A stretch of 64,000 nucleotides of DNA from Paracoccaceae bacterium (GCA_902543185.1 CACBXB010000003.1:62001-126000), one strand, 5' to 3'; positions 17,380 to 26,882 are shown, numbered from the stretch's first letter. Notes: generated by a model not told the origin, from the sequence alone. Program-made: numbers and translations.

Positions 17380-18537
17380 TTATAATTGAAAGGTTTTTAC
17401 TTTACTCCCTGCAACAGATAAGCCAATTTTGCCGTCACAAAGCTCTACGGCAGTTTTCCCAAACACGTCAAACCGCCAACCATTTAAGGCAATTATGTTG
17501 CGATCACCTGCAGCTAAAGCATCCAAATCACCTGCTGATGCAATTAATTTACTAGCAACCCCTGTGTTCTCCGAGCATGCCTTTAGAAGAACTCGAAGAA
17601 GGTCTGCTAACGCACTGTTAATATTCCCTTTATCAGATTTTAATTGCTTTTCGGGAAGCTCCGCATCTGGAATCTCCAATCCTTTTTTAATAGCTGTTAA
17701 TATACCCGATGCAATTTCACCCTTACGTGCATCTCTGAGCAGTAATCTTGATCTTGAAAGCTCATCTAGATTTTTAGGTTTATTAGATGCCAATTCTAAC
17801 AAAGCATCATCTTTAATGACTCGGTTTCTAGGTATATTTTTTGACTGAGCGAAGTTTTCTCTAAATTCTGCTAACGAGGCAACTAAACCTAAAAATCTTC
17901 TTGAATTGGACTTCGTTTTAAGTCTTCGCCAGGAATTCTTTGGATTAACGTCGTAAGTTTCGGACGAGGTTAAATTCTCTAGTTCTTCCTCAACCCACTT
18001 TAAACGCCCAGTTTTAACTAATTTTTCTGAAAGGAATTCATATATGACCCGCAAATGTGTTACATCGGCAAGAGCGTATTTCTTCTGGGCATCTGTTAAA
18101 GGACGTCGAGACCAATCAGTGAAACGAGAGCTTTTATCTAAAGTCTGTTTTGCAATTTGTCTAACAAGTGTTTCATAAGCCACCTGATCTCCAAATCCAC
18201 ACACCATAGCTGCTATTTGTGTATCAAATAAAGGATATGGGAAAATTCCCGAAGCTAAGTAAAAAATTTCTAAATCCTGTCTAGCAGCATGGAAAACCTT
18301 AACTATATTTTGGTTCTGAAATATTTTATAAAGAGGTGCTAAATCTAAATTTTTGACTAAAGTATCAACAATAACAGCATTTTCTTCCTCATCACCTGGA
18401 ATTGCTAATTGGACTAAACATAGCTTCGAAAAATAAGTTCGTTCACGTAGAAATTCGGTATCAATAGTAATGTATTTTTCATTTGTTGCTCTATCACAAA
18501 AATCTTTTAGTTCTGAACTCTTTGTAATTGTTTTCAT
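17380..18537 (-). CDS. rnd: ribonuclease D
   Basis: 385 aa 3'-5' exoribonuclease that trims tRNA precursors. The DEDD active site is visible: Asp26 and Glu28 in YITIDTEFLRE, Asp in FHAARQDLEIF, and Tyr/Asp in KKYALADVTHL. A helical HRDC domain follows (about residues 205-290, VASLAEFRENFAQSKNIPRN), then a second helical region. Length fits RNase D. The gene is downstream of purM-purN with a 46-nt gap and could share their transcript. Confidence 0.93.
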   Translation of the reverse strand: MKTITKSSELKDFCDRATNEKYITIDTEFLRERTYFSKLCLVQLAIPGDEEENAVIVDTLVKNLDLAPLYKIFQNQNIVKVFHAARQDLEIFYLASGIFPYPLFDTQIAAMVCGFGDQVAYETLVRQIAKQTLDKSSRFTDWSRRPLTDAQKKYALADVTHLRVIYEFLSEKLVKTGRLKWVEEELENLTSSETYDVNPKNSWRRLKTKSNSRRFLGLVASLAEFRENFAQSKNIPRNRVIKDDALLELASNKPKNLDELSRSRLLLRDARKGEIASGILTAIKKGLEIPDAELPEKQLKSDKGNINSALADLLRVLLKACSENTGVASKLIASAGDLDALAAGDRNIIALNGWRFDVFGKTAVELCDGKIGLSVAGSKVKTFQL

Positions 18538-18583
18538 TATATAATTATACCTGGGCCAATGAATAATGTTACTTATTATTCTC

Positions 18584-19171
18584 TTATACTTCTGATTTTC
18601 TTATTTGATTTGAAAAATTTAACAAAACTTTAGGATATAAAGCATGTTCTTCAATTAATATTTTTGCTGCTAAAGATTCTGGTGTTTCGTTTTTTTTAAT
18701 AGCAATCTCAGTTTGAGCGAGAACCGGACCTCCATCTAACTCCGGGGTTACCAAATGTACTGAACATCCGGCAATAGTATCATTTGATGCGAGTACTCTC
18801 GCATGTGTGTTAAGCCCTCTATATTTTGGTAGCAGTGAGGGGTGAATATTCAAAATACGATCCTTAAAAATATTTATAAATTTTTTAGATAAAATTTTCA
18901 TAAAACCAGCCAAACAAATTAGTTCAATATTATAAACTTCTAATATTTTAATCAGCTCTTTTTCAAAATCTAGATCATTATTTTTTGTGTGATTTTCGTC
19001 AATAATTTCTGTTGGAACGCCAAGGACCTGCGCTTTTCCCAAGCCAGGAGCATCTGATTTATTTGAAATTACTACACTGGGATACGCCGGATGATTGTCA
19101 TCCATTGACTTAATTAAATGCACCATGTTAGATCCACTTCCTGATATAAGGATAGCAACGGCGAGTTTCAT
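18584..19171 (-). CDS. purN: phosphoribosylglycinamide formyltransferase
   Basis: 195 aa; transfers formyl from 10-formyl-THF to GAR. Motifs are [12 protein letters not shown] for phosphate binding, [19 protein letters not shown] with the catalytic His, and [15 protein letters not shown] with the catalytic Asp. Its ATG overlaps the purM stop (ATGA), which is the common purM-purN arrangement. Purine genes in this window therefore form two separate units (purC-S-Q and purM-N). Confidence 0.95.
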   Translation of the reverse strand: MKLAVAILISGSGSNMVHLIKSMDDNHPAYPSVVISNKSDAPGLGKAQVLGVPTEIIDENHTKNNDLDFEKELIKILEVYNIELICLAGFMKILSKKFINIFKDRILNIHPSLLPKYRGLNTHARVLASNDTIAGCSVHLVTPELDGGPVLAQTEIAIKKNETPESLAAKILIEEHALYPKVLLNFSNQIRKSEV

Positions 19172-20214
19172 CCAAAATCACCATAGTATTCTACTTTGCT
19201 ACTATTTGTTACGTGACCGATAATAATCGGCTGTTCTCCAATTTTTTGCAATAATGAAAAAACTTTATCTGTTGACGATGGAGAACAAATTATAGCCATG
19301 CCTATACCGCAGTTAAAAGTTTTCAACATTTCAAACTTATCCACATCACCTGTATCGGAGAGCCACTTAAATATTGGGGGCAACTCCCAGTTTGAAAGTT
19401 TAATTTCAATTCCCTGCCCCTTTGCTAAAGTTCGAACAATATTTTCCGTAAGCCCACCGCCGGTAATATGGGCAAATGCTTTGATTTCACTTGCGCCCAA
19501 TATTTTTAAACATTGTTTCACATATAATTTTGTCGGTTTTAAAAGTGCTTCACTGAGAGAAAGGTCTTCGAATGGTGCCTTATCAGTCCATTTCAGACCT
19601 GAGGTTTCGACTATCTTTCTTACTAAAGAGTACCCATTTGAATGTATTCCATCAGAATTTAAGCCTATTATAACGTCTCCATCATGTGTTGGTCGAGGAA
19701 ACGCTTGCTCTCTCTCTACCGCCCCTACAGAAAACCCCGCTAAGTCGAAGTCTTTTCCTTGATACATACCAGGCATCTCAGCAGTTTCTCCGCCAATTAG
19801 CGCGCAACCAGCTTCCTCACAACCTGTAGCAATTCCGCCAATAATTTTTTCAGCGTCTTCAAGGATTAGTTTTCCTGTTGCAAAATAATCCAAAAAAAAC
19901 AGAGGTTCAGCCCCCTGACAAACCAAATCATTTACGCACATTGCTACTAAATCTATACCGATGGTTGAGAGCTGCTTAGTCTCTATGGCTATTTTTAGTT
20001 TTGTACCAACTCCATCTGTCGCGGCAACAAGTATGGGATCATCAAAACCAGCAGCCTTCAGATCAAATAATCCCCCAAACCCGCCTATTGACGATATTGC
20101 ACCTGGTCTGCTCGTCGTTTTTAAGCTTGGCTTGATCCGATTTACTAACTCATTGCCAGCGTCAATATCCACACCAACATCTGAGTAAGACAACCCTTTA
20201 TTTTGATCGGCCAT
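19168..20214 (-). CDS. purM: phosphoribosylformylglycinamidine cyclo-ligase (AIR synthetase)
   Basis: 348 aa; closes the imidazole ring to give AIR. The sequence begins with [20 protein letters not shown] and shows [43 protein letters not shown] and [13 protein letters not shown], all signatures of the PurM fold. It overlaps purN by 4 nt. About 110 nt precede it up to the divergent tRNA with anticodon CAU. Confidence 0.96.
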   Translation of the reverse strand: MADQNKGLSYSDVGVDIDAGNELVNRIKPSLKTTSRPGAISSIGGFGGLFDLKAAGFDDPILVAATDGVGTKLKIAIETKQLSTIGIDLVAMCVNDLVCQGAEPLFFLDYFATGKLILEDAEKIIGGIATGCEEAGCALIGGETAEMPGMYQGKDFDLAGFSVGAVEREQAFPRPTHDGDVIIGLNSDGIHSNGYSLVRKIVETSGLKWTDKAPFEDLSLSEALLKPTKLYVKQCLKILGASEIKAFAHITGGGLTENIVRTLAKGQGIEIKLSNWELPPIFKWLSDTGDVDKFEMLKTFNCGIGMAIICSPSSTDKVFSLLQKIGEQPIIIGHVTNSSKVEYYGDFG

Positions 20215-20324
20215 TACAAATCCTCAATACTTAGTATGAGCAATTATATTAAGCACCTAATATATTCAATCACAAACACTTGACCTCTGGTGTCGTTATG
20301 CTAGCAAGCATTGGCAGTCGCAGT

Positions 20325-20401
20325 GGGCCTGTAGCTCAACTGGTTAGAGCAGTGCGCTCATAACGCATTGGTTGGGGGTTCAAGTCCCTCCGGGCCTACC
20401 A
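20325..20401 (+). tRNA. tRNA with anticodon CAU (elongator Met or lysidine-modified Ile2)
   Basis: 77-nt cloverleaf with encoded CCA. Acceptor GGGCCTG faces CGGGCCT (G1-U72 and U6-G67 wobbles). The D arm contains GCTC and GAGC, the anticodon stem is TGCGC/GCGCA-like around loop CTCATAA, and the T arm is GTTCAAGTC. CAU can be Met or Ile2. The C4-G69 and C5-G68 pairs are features reported as TilS determinants in E. coli tRNA-Ile2, which leans to Ile2, but this is not decisive. The 3' half overlaps the end of a convergent kinase gene. Confidence 0.93.
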
Positions 20402-21713
20402 CCGACTTCTCATTTACTGGAATTATTAACGAAACGCACAATCCATTTAAGAGTAGACTTCTTGATAACTTTAAAAAACCACCGTGTCCCTCTGCAATCT
20501 CTTTTGCAATTGGTAGCCCAAGACCAACACCTGAACCCTTATTCTGGTTTCTGGATGGATCTAGACGAGTAAATGGTTGTAAAACTTCGTCATGTTGACT
20601 TTGGTCGATACCTGGTCCGTCATCATGAACCGAAAAAAATAAAAAATTATCTTCAATTTTCTTTTCAATTAAAATTTGATCACCATAACGATCTGCATTG
20701 TTAATCAAATTTTCTAGAGCTCTCTTTATTGCAAATGGCTTAAGCTTAATTAATCTATTTGCAATCTTCCCAATAGACTGAATTTTTACATCTGTACGAG
20801 AAAAGTTTTCTATAAGGTCATCTACTAAAACCGATGGATCGACTTCCTCAACTGGCGCCTCCGTTTCATTTTCAAATTTCGCATAATCCAAAAATTCATT
20901 CAACAGGAGGTTCATGTCTTCAACATCTCTTTCTAAAGGTTCTCTCTGTTCTTTTGGCAAGAACGACAAACCAAGTTTAAGTCTCGTTATAGGTGTTCTG
21001 AGGTCATGACTGACCCCTGACAAAAGTATTGTCCTTTGTTTTAGATGTCTCCCAATTCGGTCTCTCATATTTAGAAATGCCTGCCCGGCCGCCCGCACCT
21101 CCAACGCTCCACTTGGTTCATATGGTAAGTTTTCTCCGTGACCAAACGCCTCCGCTGCATCAGCTAATCTGGTAATAGGACGAAGTTGATTTCTCAAATA
21201 AAAGAAAGCTATGATGGTAAAAAACGCCCCGAAGACAAATAGATAAACAATGAGTTGGTGGGGATTAGAGGCGGAAACTCTTCTTCTTGAAAATTGCAAA
21301 TCAAAATATTCTTGCCCTGATTTAACTCTTACATTTACTTTTCGATTATCCGGTAAATCAACAGTTAAAACTTCTGAAAGCGCTAATAACTCGCGGCGGA
21401 CTACTAAACCTGTAAGGTCTAAAAATCTAAGATTTTCCTTAAAATTTGTATCCTTTGCAACAATAGACATCGACATACCAAGGGATCTGGCTATTTTTTG
21501 GCCGGCTACGGCGCCCTCTTTTTCAATCACTTCTGTAATTAAGTCTAATTCAGCGGCTACTGTTCGAGTCATTTGAACTGTAACACCCTCAAAGTGCCTT
21601 TGAATAAAAACAATGGAAACAATAAGTTGGAGAAATAATACAGGGAATACAAGAATCAAAGCTGCGCGATAATATAACCGCTTGGGCATATATGATTTGA
21701 TCCATTTAAACAT
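20358..21713 (-). CDS. EnvZ-like sensor histidine kinase whose 3' end runs antisense through a tRNA
   Basis: 451 aa. Transmembrane helix 1 is at about residues 16-38 (AALILVFPVLFLQLIVSIVF), then a periplasmic loop to about 155, helix 2 (LIVYLFVFGAFFTIIAFFYL), HAMP (LRPITRLADAAEAFGHG), HisKA with SGVSHDLRTPITRLKLGL and HATPase with LENLINNADRYG and GVGLGLPIAKEI. This is the EnvZ-type layout; no partner OmpR gene is beside it. The ATG at 21713 (MFKWIKSYMPKRLYYR) avoids overlap with the divergent gene; a longer frame opens at 21770. The last residues, VVGPEGLEPPTNAL, are encoded by the antisense strand of the tRNA and the stop lies in its anticodon arm. Confidence 0.85.
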   Translation of the reverse strand: MFKWIKSYMPKRLYYRAALILVFPVLFLQLIVSIVFIQRHFEGVTVQMTRTVAAELDLITEVIEKEGAVAGQKIARSLGMSMSIVAKDTNFKENLRFLDLTGLVVRRELLALSEVLTVDLPDNRKVNVRVKSGQEYFDLQFSRRRVSASNPHQLIVYLFVFGAFFTIIAFFYLRNQLRPITRLADAAEAFGHGENLPYEPSGALEVRAAGQAFLNMRDRIGRHLKQRTILLSGVSHDLRTPITRLKLGLSFLPKEQREPLERDVEDMNLLLNEFLDYAKFENETEAPVEEVDPSVLVDDLIENFSRTDVKIQSIGKIANRLIKLKPFAIKRALENLINNADRYGDQILIEKKIEDNFLFFSVHDDGPGIDQSQHDEVLQPFTRLDPSRNQNKGSGVGLGLPIAKEIAEGHGGFLKLSRSLLLNGLCVSLIIPVNEKSVVGPEGLEPPTNAL

Positions 21714-21755
21714 ACCGTTTAAATCTAAGCATAACTTTTCATAAAGGGAAATAAA

Positions 21756-22658
21756 TTGTCTCTTGAGCACAGAAATAAAACAAGATTAACAAAACCCAAC
21801 GAAAAAATTTCATGTATTTTAGCTCCAAACCCAAGCCCAATGACGTTTAAAGGCACAAATACCTATATTATTGATAACGGTGAATTAGCTGTGATTGATC
21901 CTGGCCCGTTGATTAATGAACACTTTAATAACATTTTGGATTTAGTAGGAGGTAGGCAAGTTAAATATATATTTTTAACACACAGCCATGTGGATCATTC
22001 ACCTCTTGCAAAAAAACTTTCCAAAAATTTAAATACTCCAATTTATGCTTTCGGTGGCTCTAATTCTGGCTTGAGTTCCACGATGCTGTCTTTAATTGAA
22101 AATGGATATGATAGTGGTTTTGAAGGTATCGATTATGAGTTTTATCCTGACCAAACAATAATTAATAATGAAAAATTTAGTTTAAACGGAGAATATATTT
22201 CTGCAATTCATACACCTGGTCATATGGGTAATCACATTTGTTTTCAATATAATGAAATTCTTTTTTCAGGTGACCATATTATGGGCTGGGCTACTTCAAT
22301 GGTGTCGCCACCTTATGGAGATCTAACACAATTTATGAATTCTTGCCGGATGCTTCAAAAAAAAGATTTTAAAATGCTTCTACCAGGCCACGGAGACCCA
22401 GTAAACAACCCCAAAGACAGGATAACCTTCTTGATTAATCATCGATTAGAACGTGAAACACAGATCAAATCGGCCATTGAAAACGGTCCCCTTACTGCAA
22501 TAGAAATTACATACATGGTTTACACTGATATAGAGCCAGCACTAATAATTGCTGCAACAAGAAATGTTTTTGCTCATTTAATTGATTTGGCTAATCGGGG
22601 AAAAATCAAGTTTTTAGGGCCTCTTTCTGAGAACACAAAAGTTTCTTTAAATTTGTAA
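21756..22658 (+). CDS. MBL-fold metallo-hydrolase (LACTB2-like)
   Basis: 300 aa. The metallo-beta-lactamase core has metal ligands in LTHSHVDHSPLAK (HxHxDH), HTPGHMGNHICF, SGDHIMGW and LPGHGDP. A C-terminal winged-helix segment (about residues 230-290) resembles LACTB2/RNase-Z-like hydrolases. Substrate unknown: thioesterase, nuclease and glyoxalase-type functions are all possible. The gene starts with TTG at 21756, preceded by AAAGGGA at good distance; no ATG serves. It is divergent from the sensor kinase with a very short shared promoter space. Confidence 0.83.
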   Translation: MSLEHRNKTRLTKPNEKISCILAPNPSPMTFKGTNTYIIDNGELAVIDPGPLINEHFNNILDLVGGRQVKYIFLTHSHVDHSPLAKKLSKNLNTPIYAFGGSNSGLSSTMLSLIENGYDSGFEGIDYEFYPDQTIINNEKFSLNGEYISAIHTPGHMGNHICFQYNEILFSGDHIMGWATSMVSPPYGDLTQFMNSCRMLQKKDFKMLLPGHGDPVNNPKDRITFLINHRLERETQIKSAIENGPLTAIEITYMVYTDIEPALIIAATRNVFAHLIDLANRGKIKFLGPLSENTKVSLNL

Positions 22659-22728
22659 GACAAAAAAAATCATCTTTACAATTATTTCTCTAGACCTTCC
22701 AAAAGCCTATTGCTATATCAATTCAAGA

Positions 22729-22803
22729 TCCGGCGTAGCTCAGCGGTAGAGCAGTTGACTGTTAATCAATTGGTCGTAGGTTCGATCCCTACCGCCGGAG
22801 CCA
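22729..22803 (+). tRNA. tRNA-Asn (anticodon GUU)
   Basis: 75-nt cloverleaf: acceptor TCCGGCG/CGCCGGA, discriminator G, encoded CCA at 22801-22803. The anticodon stem TTGAC/ATCAA-type encloses loop CTGTTAA, anticodon GTT. The T arm is GTAGG TTCGATC CCTAC. The gene lies 70 nt after the MBL hydrolase. Confidence 0.97.
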
Positions 22804-22915
22804 CTTTCCTAAATTAAATATAAATACCATAGGTTTTATTAAGTATTAAAGGATTGGCTATAGTCATATTTAACTTATTAAGTTATGAAAAGTTAAAGAA
22901 AAAAAGGCTTATATA

Positions 22916-23035
22916 TTGAAAAAAATATTGTTGATTTATGTTTTACTATTGTCTGCATGTCATTCCATCCCAAAGGAAAAAGTGGAAGGAAAAAAAATTT
23001 GGGTTCCTTGTGACATTTGGGGCTGTGATAAATAA
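22916..23035 (+). CDS. 39-aa candidate lipoprotein
   Basis: Hand-found frame from TTG at 22916 to TAA at 23033-23035. The product starts with a compact lipoprotein signal, KKILLIYVLLLSACHS, with lipobox LSAC so that Cys15 would be lipidated. A 24-residue polar tail rich in Lys and Trp follows (VEGKKIWVPCDIWGCDK, with a further Cys pair). AAAAAGG is well placed 8 nt upstream of the TTG. It sits alone between tRNA-Asn and the convergent rarD gene. A perfect lipobox in such a short frame is unlikely by chance. Function unknown; small lipoproteins of this size are usually missed by gene callers. Confidence 0.5.
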   Translation: MKKILLIYVLLLSACHSIPKEKVEGKKIWVPCDIWGCDK

Positions 23036-23068
23036 CCTAAAATATAGGTCTCAATTATTTTTTAATTT

Positions 23069-23953
23069 TTATAAGCGAGTTTTAGAAAAATTTTTTACTC
23101 CAGCCCAACTATATAGAGCAAGAGCCGTCCAAATCATTGGAAAACTTAGCATGTGCCATATGGTCAATGGTTCCAAAAATATTACTGCCGCACAAAAAAA
23201 TTGAAGACTTGGGTTGATATATTGCAAAATACCAGCTGTTGATAATGGAACACGAAGAGCCCCATAACTAAATAGAATTAAAGGGGCAGCTGTTAAAGGA
23301 CCTGACAAAATTAACAAAAATGAAGTAAGAAGGTCTGTTCCGAAAGAACTAGCCTGCCCTTGATGAAAATATAATATGAGTAATAAGGCTGCAGGTATTA
23401 AAATAAAAACCTCGGCGGTAACACTCACCATTGGTGAGATCTTAAGTCTTTTCTTTAGTACAGCGTAGAAACTAAAACTCACCGCTAAGGTGAGTGCTAT
23501 CCAAGGGGCTGAAGTTAAACCTATTGTTAATATTAAGACCGCAATAAGGGCCAACAGTACAGCAATCCATTGTATATGAGATAACTTTTCTTTAAAAATT
23601 ATTAAACCCCATACAACTGTAACTAGCGGCATTATGAAATAACCAAGACTAGCTTCTGTGGCATTATTTGTTTGAATAGCAAAGATAAAAAAGAACCAAT
23701 TAATGGCAATGAGAACTGCTGAAATCATAATGACAGCACGGTCCTCTTTTGAGACGAAAAGAGAAGTCCATAATTCACTTAACTTTCTATTGTAAATTAA
23801 GATAAAAAAGAAAAATAAAAATGACCAAATTGTTCTATGAGCTAACAGCTCAAATGGAGGTACGTGCGCCAATAATTTGTAATAAATAGGCACAAAACCC
23901 CAAATAATACATGCCGCTATAATTGCCAAAATGCCGTAAGAAAATTGGTTCAA
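23069..23953 (-). CDS. rarD: RarD-type EamA transporter
   Basis: 294 aa with ten predicted transmembrane helices (two EamA repeats). The RarD signature near the N-terminus is IIWGFVPIYYKLLAHVPPFE followed by LAHRTIWS, and FFIFAIQTNNATEASLGYFI occurs in the middle. RarD proteins belong to the drug/metabolite transporter superfamily; substrates are unsettled (named for chloramphenicol sensitivity). The start is TTG at 23953 with AAGGG 9 nt upstream; no in-frame ATG precedes the conserved region. Monocistronic. Confidence 0.87.
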   Translation of the reverse strand: MNQFSYGILAIIAACIIWGFVPIYYKLLAHVPPFELLAHRTIWSFLFFFFILIYNRKLSELWTSLFVSKEDRAVIMISAVLIAINWFFFIFAIQTNNATEASLGYFIMPLVTVVWGLIIFKEKLSHIQWIAVLLALIAVLILTIGLTSAPWIALTLAVSFSFYAVLKKRLKISPMVSVTAEVFILIPAALLLILYFHQGQASSFGTDLLTSFLLILSGPLTAAPLILFSYGALRVPLSTAGILQYINPSLQFFCAAVIFLEPLTIWHMLSFPMIWTALALYSWAGVKNFSKTRL

Positions 23954-24121
23954 ACTAGACTGCCCTTAACCACTTGGAGAGTACTAAGTGACAGATTAAC
24001 AAAAGGAAAGAGTTAAAAATCTGCGAAGTTTAGGCGATATTAACGGATAATAAACGGTTTTCTGGCCATCTATTTTACTGAATCTGATTGTGGGAAGCAA
24101 AACCCAATAAAATATACCCTC

Positions 24122-25144
24122 CTAGGCCGCAGACTTATTTATTGAATTAGTCATAGCCATTAAAGCTTCATCAAAAAAATCAATATTTTCATTACATGAA
24201 CCTTTGGACAGGCACTGTCTCCAGATTTTTGCACCAGGCAAACCGTGAAATAAACCAGTCATATGTCGAGTTACTTGATGAGGCTTGCCCCCTTTTTCAC
24301 AATGTTCTTTGATATATAAACGCATCGCATCTGCTATTTCAAATGGTGAACTAATAACTCCATTCCTAAAAATCTTTTTATCAACTTCTGAGAGAATTTG
24401 TGTGGGTTGTTGATAAGCAAATCTACCTATCATTACTCCGTCAACACCCTTCGCAAGTAAATCCGTCACAGTGTCCAGATTTTGTACGCCCCCATTAAGC
24501 GAAATATGAAGATTAGGAAATTTCTCTTTCATATTAAACAAAATGTCATAATCCAAAGGTGGAACATCTCTGTTTTCCTTCGGGCTTAAACCTTTAAGAA
24601 TGGCTTTGCGAGCGTGAATTATAATTCGAGTCACACCAGCGTCCGAAATATGATTTAAGAAATCTGGCAAAATTTGTTCAGGATTTTGGTCATCAACTCC
24701 AATACGGCACTTAACTGTTATGTCTATTGAAGTACTTGTCCGCATCGCTTCACAGCACGCTGCCACGAGTTTTGGGTTTTTCATCAATACAGCGCCAAAA
24801 GAACCAGATTGCACTCGGTCAGAGGGGCAGCCTACGTTTAGGTTTATCTCATTATATCCATGAGACTCACCAATTGAAGCGGCTTCTGCAAGTTCAATCG
24901 GATCAGATCCGCCAAGTTGAAGAGCTAGTGGATGTTCTTCAATAGAATAGTCGAGTAAATGATAAGCCCTGCCCCGAACAAGAGCAGCTGCCGCAACCAT
25001 CTCAGTATACAAAAGAGATTTGCTGGTAAACTGTCTATGAAAGTAACGGCAGTGCCTGTCGGTCCAGTCCATCATAGGAGCAACACTAAACCGGGCTGAA
25101 TTTTCAATATTTCTTTTGGTTTTATTAGATTTTTTTGAAGCCAT
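24122..25144 (-). CDS. dusA: tRNA-dihydrouridine synthase A
   Basis: 340 aa FMN enzyme that reduces U20/U20a in tRNA D loops. The DusA-specific beginning is FSVAPMMDWTDRHCRYFHR, then LQLGGSDPIELAEAA, INLNVGCPSDRVQSGSFGAV with the catalytic Cys, and the ITVKCRIGVDD, LNGGVQ and DGVMIGR barrel motifs. I begin at the ATG at 25144 (MASKKSNK); a GTG at 25165 extends it by 7 codons. The 3' neighbour is the convergent side of rarD. Confidence 0.93.
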   Translation of the reverse strand: MASKKSNKTKRNIENSARFSVAPMMDWTDRHCRYFHRQFTSKSLLYTEMVAAAALVRGRAYHLLDYSIEEHPLALQLGGSDPIELAEAASIGESHGYNEINLNVGCPSDRVQSGSFGAVLMKNPKLVAACCEAMRTSTSIDITVKCRIGVDDQNPEQILPDFLNHISDAGVTRIIIHARKAILKGLSPKENRDVPPLDYDILFNMKEKFPNLHISLNGGVQNLDTVTDLLAKGVDGVMIGRFAYQQPTQILSEVDKKIFRNGVISSPFEIADAMRLYIKEHCEKGGKPHQVTRHMTGLFHGLPGAKIWRQCLSKGSCNENIDFFDEALMAMTNSINKSAA

Positions 25145-25201
25145 GTTTAATACCGGAATTACCACTTTCGATATATAGTTTTTTCCTCAAATTATCCAGA
25201 T

Positions 25202-26035
25202 CTACGAGCTAACGGGCTTTAAAGCTTTCAAAATATCCCTTGTTTTGTCAACAAGTGGTCGATGGATGTCACTCAATATTTGAACACGGTCAAAGCGGTT
25301 CAGGTCCTTATTCACAGCGACACGCAAAGACTCACCAAAGAAAGAACGAAGTTCTGTTCCAATGTTAAATTTACAAATTTTTGAGTTTTGTGATAAAAAT
25401 GTTCTCTGCTCAACCGGGATACCGGATCCTCCATGTATGACTAAAGGGATATGAGTGACTTTTTCTATTACTCTTATCCGATTTTCATCTAAACTGCCTT
25501 CTTTATTTTTCTGTAGGTGAATATTTCCAACTGAAATCGCCATTGCATCGATATTTGTATCTATAGCAAATTTAGATGCTTCTTGCGGGTCAGTTCCCAG
25601 GGATCCTTCTCCACCCGAATATCCAACAAATCCTATTTCCCCCTCGCAGGAGACACCTGCGGAGTGTGCAATTTCACAGATCTTCGCCGTTTGATCTATA
25701 TTTTCGTTAAAAGTTTTTTTCGAACCATCAAACATAATAGAGCTAAAACCACAATCGACAGCTATTTTACATTCTTCCTCAGAGTAACCATGATCAAGAT
25801 GAGCCACGACGGGTACGCTTGTATTCTCAGCTAAATAATTAAACATTTTACCCAAAACTGGGAGCGGCGTATGCTGCCTGCAAGAGGGTCCAGCTTGAAG
25901 AATTACAGGGCAATTTTCTTGTTCAGCGGCTTCGACATAGGCCATCATATCCTCCCAGCCAAGCGTAACTAAACCTGCAACAGCGTAGTCATTTTTTAAT
26001 GCTTTTTGTAAGACATCTCTTAGGGTTACAAGCAT
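25202..26035 (-). CDS. iolJ: class II aldolase, probable 5-dehydro-2-deoxy-phosphogluconate aldolase of inositol catabolism
   Basis: 277 aa, class II fructose-bisphosphate-aldolase fold. Metal and phosphate sites are AHLDHGYSEEECK (HxDH), SCEGEIGFVGYSGGEGS, ISVGNIHLQKNK and VIHGGSGIP. The ATG shares a base with the iolB stop, so it is the last gene of the iolD-C-B unit. In that context the likely substrate is 5-dehydro-2-deoxygluconate 6-phosphate, split to malonate semialdehyde and DHAP, as for Bacillus IolJ. The residues Q-N-K after VGNIHL differ from the fructose-bisphosphate type, but I cannot prove specificity from motifs alone. Confidence 0.82.
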   Translation of the reverse strand: MLVTLRDVLQKALKNDYAVAGLVTLGWEDMMAYVEAAEQENCPVILQAGPSCRQHTPLPVLGKMFNYLAENTSVPVVAHLDHGYSEEECKIAVDCGFSSIMFDGSKKTFNENIDQTAKICEIAHSAGVSCEGEIGFVGYSGGEGSLGTDPQEASKFAIDTNIDAMAISVGNIHLQKNKEGSLDENRIRVIEKVTHIPLVIHGGSGIPVEQRTFLSQNSKICKFNIGTELRSFFGESLRVAVNKDLNRFDRVQILSDIHRPLVDKTRDILKALKPVSS

Positions 26036-26877
26036 TACTTAAACTTCGCCACCATATCCATTATACCAGGAATTGTCTGGAGTTGCTCTTGATGTGTAGG
26101 TTGAAAATACTGCGTAAGAGGTCTCTGGCTCAAGCCTCCTAATATCGTGAAATAGTACATTTCATAACCAGGTAAAACAGCACAAGGGTGGTAACCTTTA
26201 TCGATCAACATCGTTGATCCATCCACAATATGATAAGCATCACCAGGTTTATTATCCTCTCTCTGAAGCATTTGTAATCCTGAACCATAGTTAGGTTTGA
26301 AACGAAAATTATAAGTTTCGTCATGCCTAGTTTCATGAGGCAGCCGATCTGAATCATGTTTATGACTTGGAAATCCGGACCAGCCTCCCTGCCCAACTGT
26401 AAATAGTTCGCTGACAAGCAATCTGCCTACTTTACCATGCTGGTTGGCGCCCAAAATATGTTTGATTTTGCGGTGTGTTTTCGTATCGTCAGAACCATAT
26501 TGAACGAGATCTATTTCAGCTTTTCGAATGTCAAAAGGCTCTAACACTTTATCATATTTAGCTCCCGAAATGAAAGTTTCGGTCTTTTCAGATTGGCATA
26601 TAATCCGAACTTTTGCGCCAACAGGAACATAAGCTCCCTCGGGTTCACCATCCCAGACATCTACGCCTCTATTTCCCAACTTATCAAAATTCTTACCTTC
26701 AATATCAACAGAGACTGTGCCTGTTGCAGGTACGATGCACGTCTCGTAGCCATTGATAGAATATTCGAAGACCTCGCCTCTCTTCAATTTTACGATATTG
26801 AAATAATTTAGGGGAACGAATTCATTATCCACATCAACGATAGGTTTATTTAAATTGTCATAAGGGGCTATATGCAT
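26035..26877 (-). CDS. iolB: 5-deoxy-glucuronate isomerase
   Basis: 280 aa bicupin. It isomerises 5-deoxy-glucuronate to 5-dehydro-2-deoxygluconate, the step before IolC. The cupin metal site is visible in GGWSGFPSHKHDSD and in the RHDETYNFRFKPN region (His, Glu), and the C-terminal GYHPCAVLPGYEMYYFTILGG is typical of IolB. Overlaps the aldolase start by one base; 5 nt separate it from iolC upstream. Confidence 0.93.
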   Translation of the reverse strand: MHIAPYDNLNKPIVDVDNEFVPLNYFNIVKLKRGEVFEYSINGYETCIVPATGTVSVDIEGKNFDKLGNRGVDVWDGEPEGAYVPVGAKVRIICQSEKTETFISGAKYDKVLEPFDIRKAEIDLVQYGSDDTKTHRKIKHILGANQHGKVGRLLVSELFTVGQGGWSGFPSHKHDSDRLPHETRHDETYNFRFKPNYGSGLQMLQREDNKPGDAYHIVDGSTMLIDKGYHPCAVLPGYEMYYFTILGGLSQRPLTQYFQPTHQEQLQTIPGIMDMVAKFK

Positions 26878-26882
26878 TTTAA

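Noticed and set aside
19298-19762. 154-aa open frame on the plus strand
   Set aside because: Antisense shadow of purM; no motif or ribosome site.
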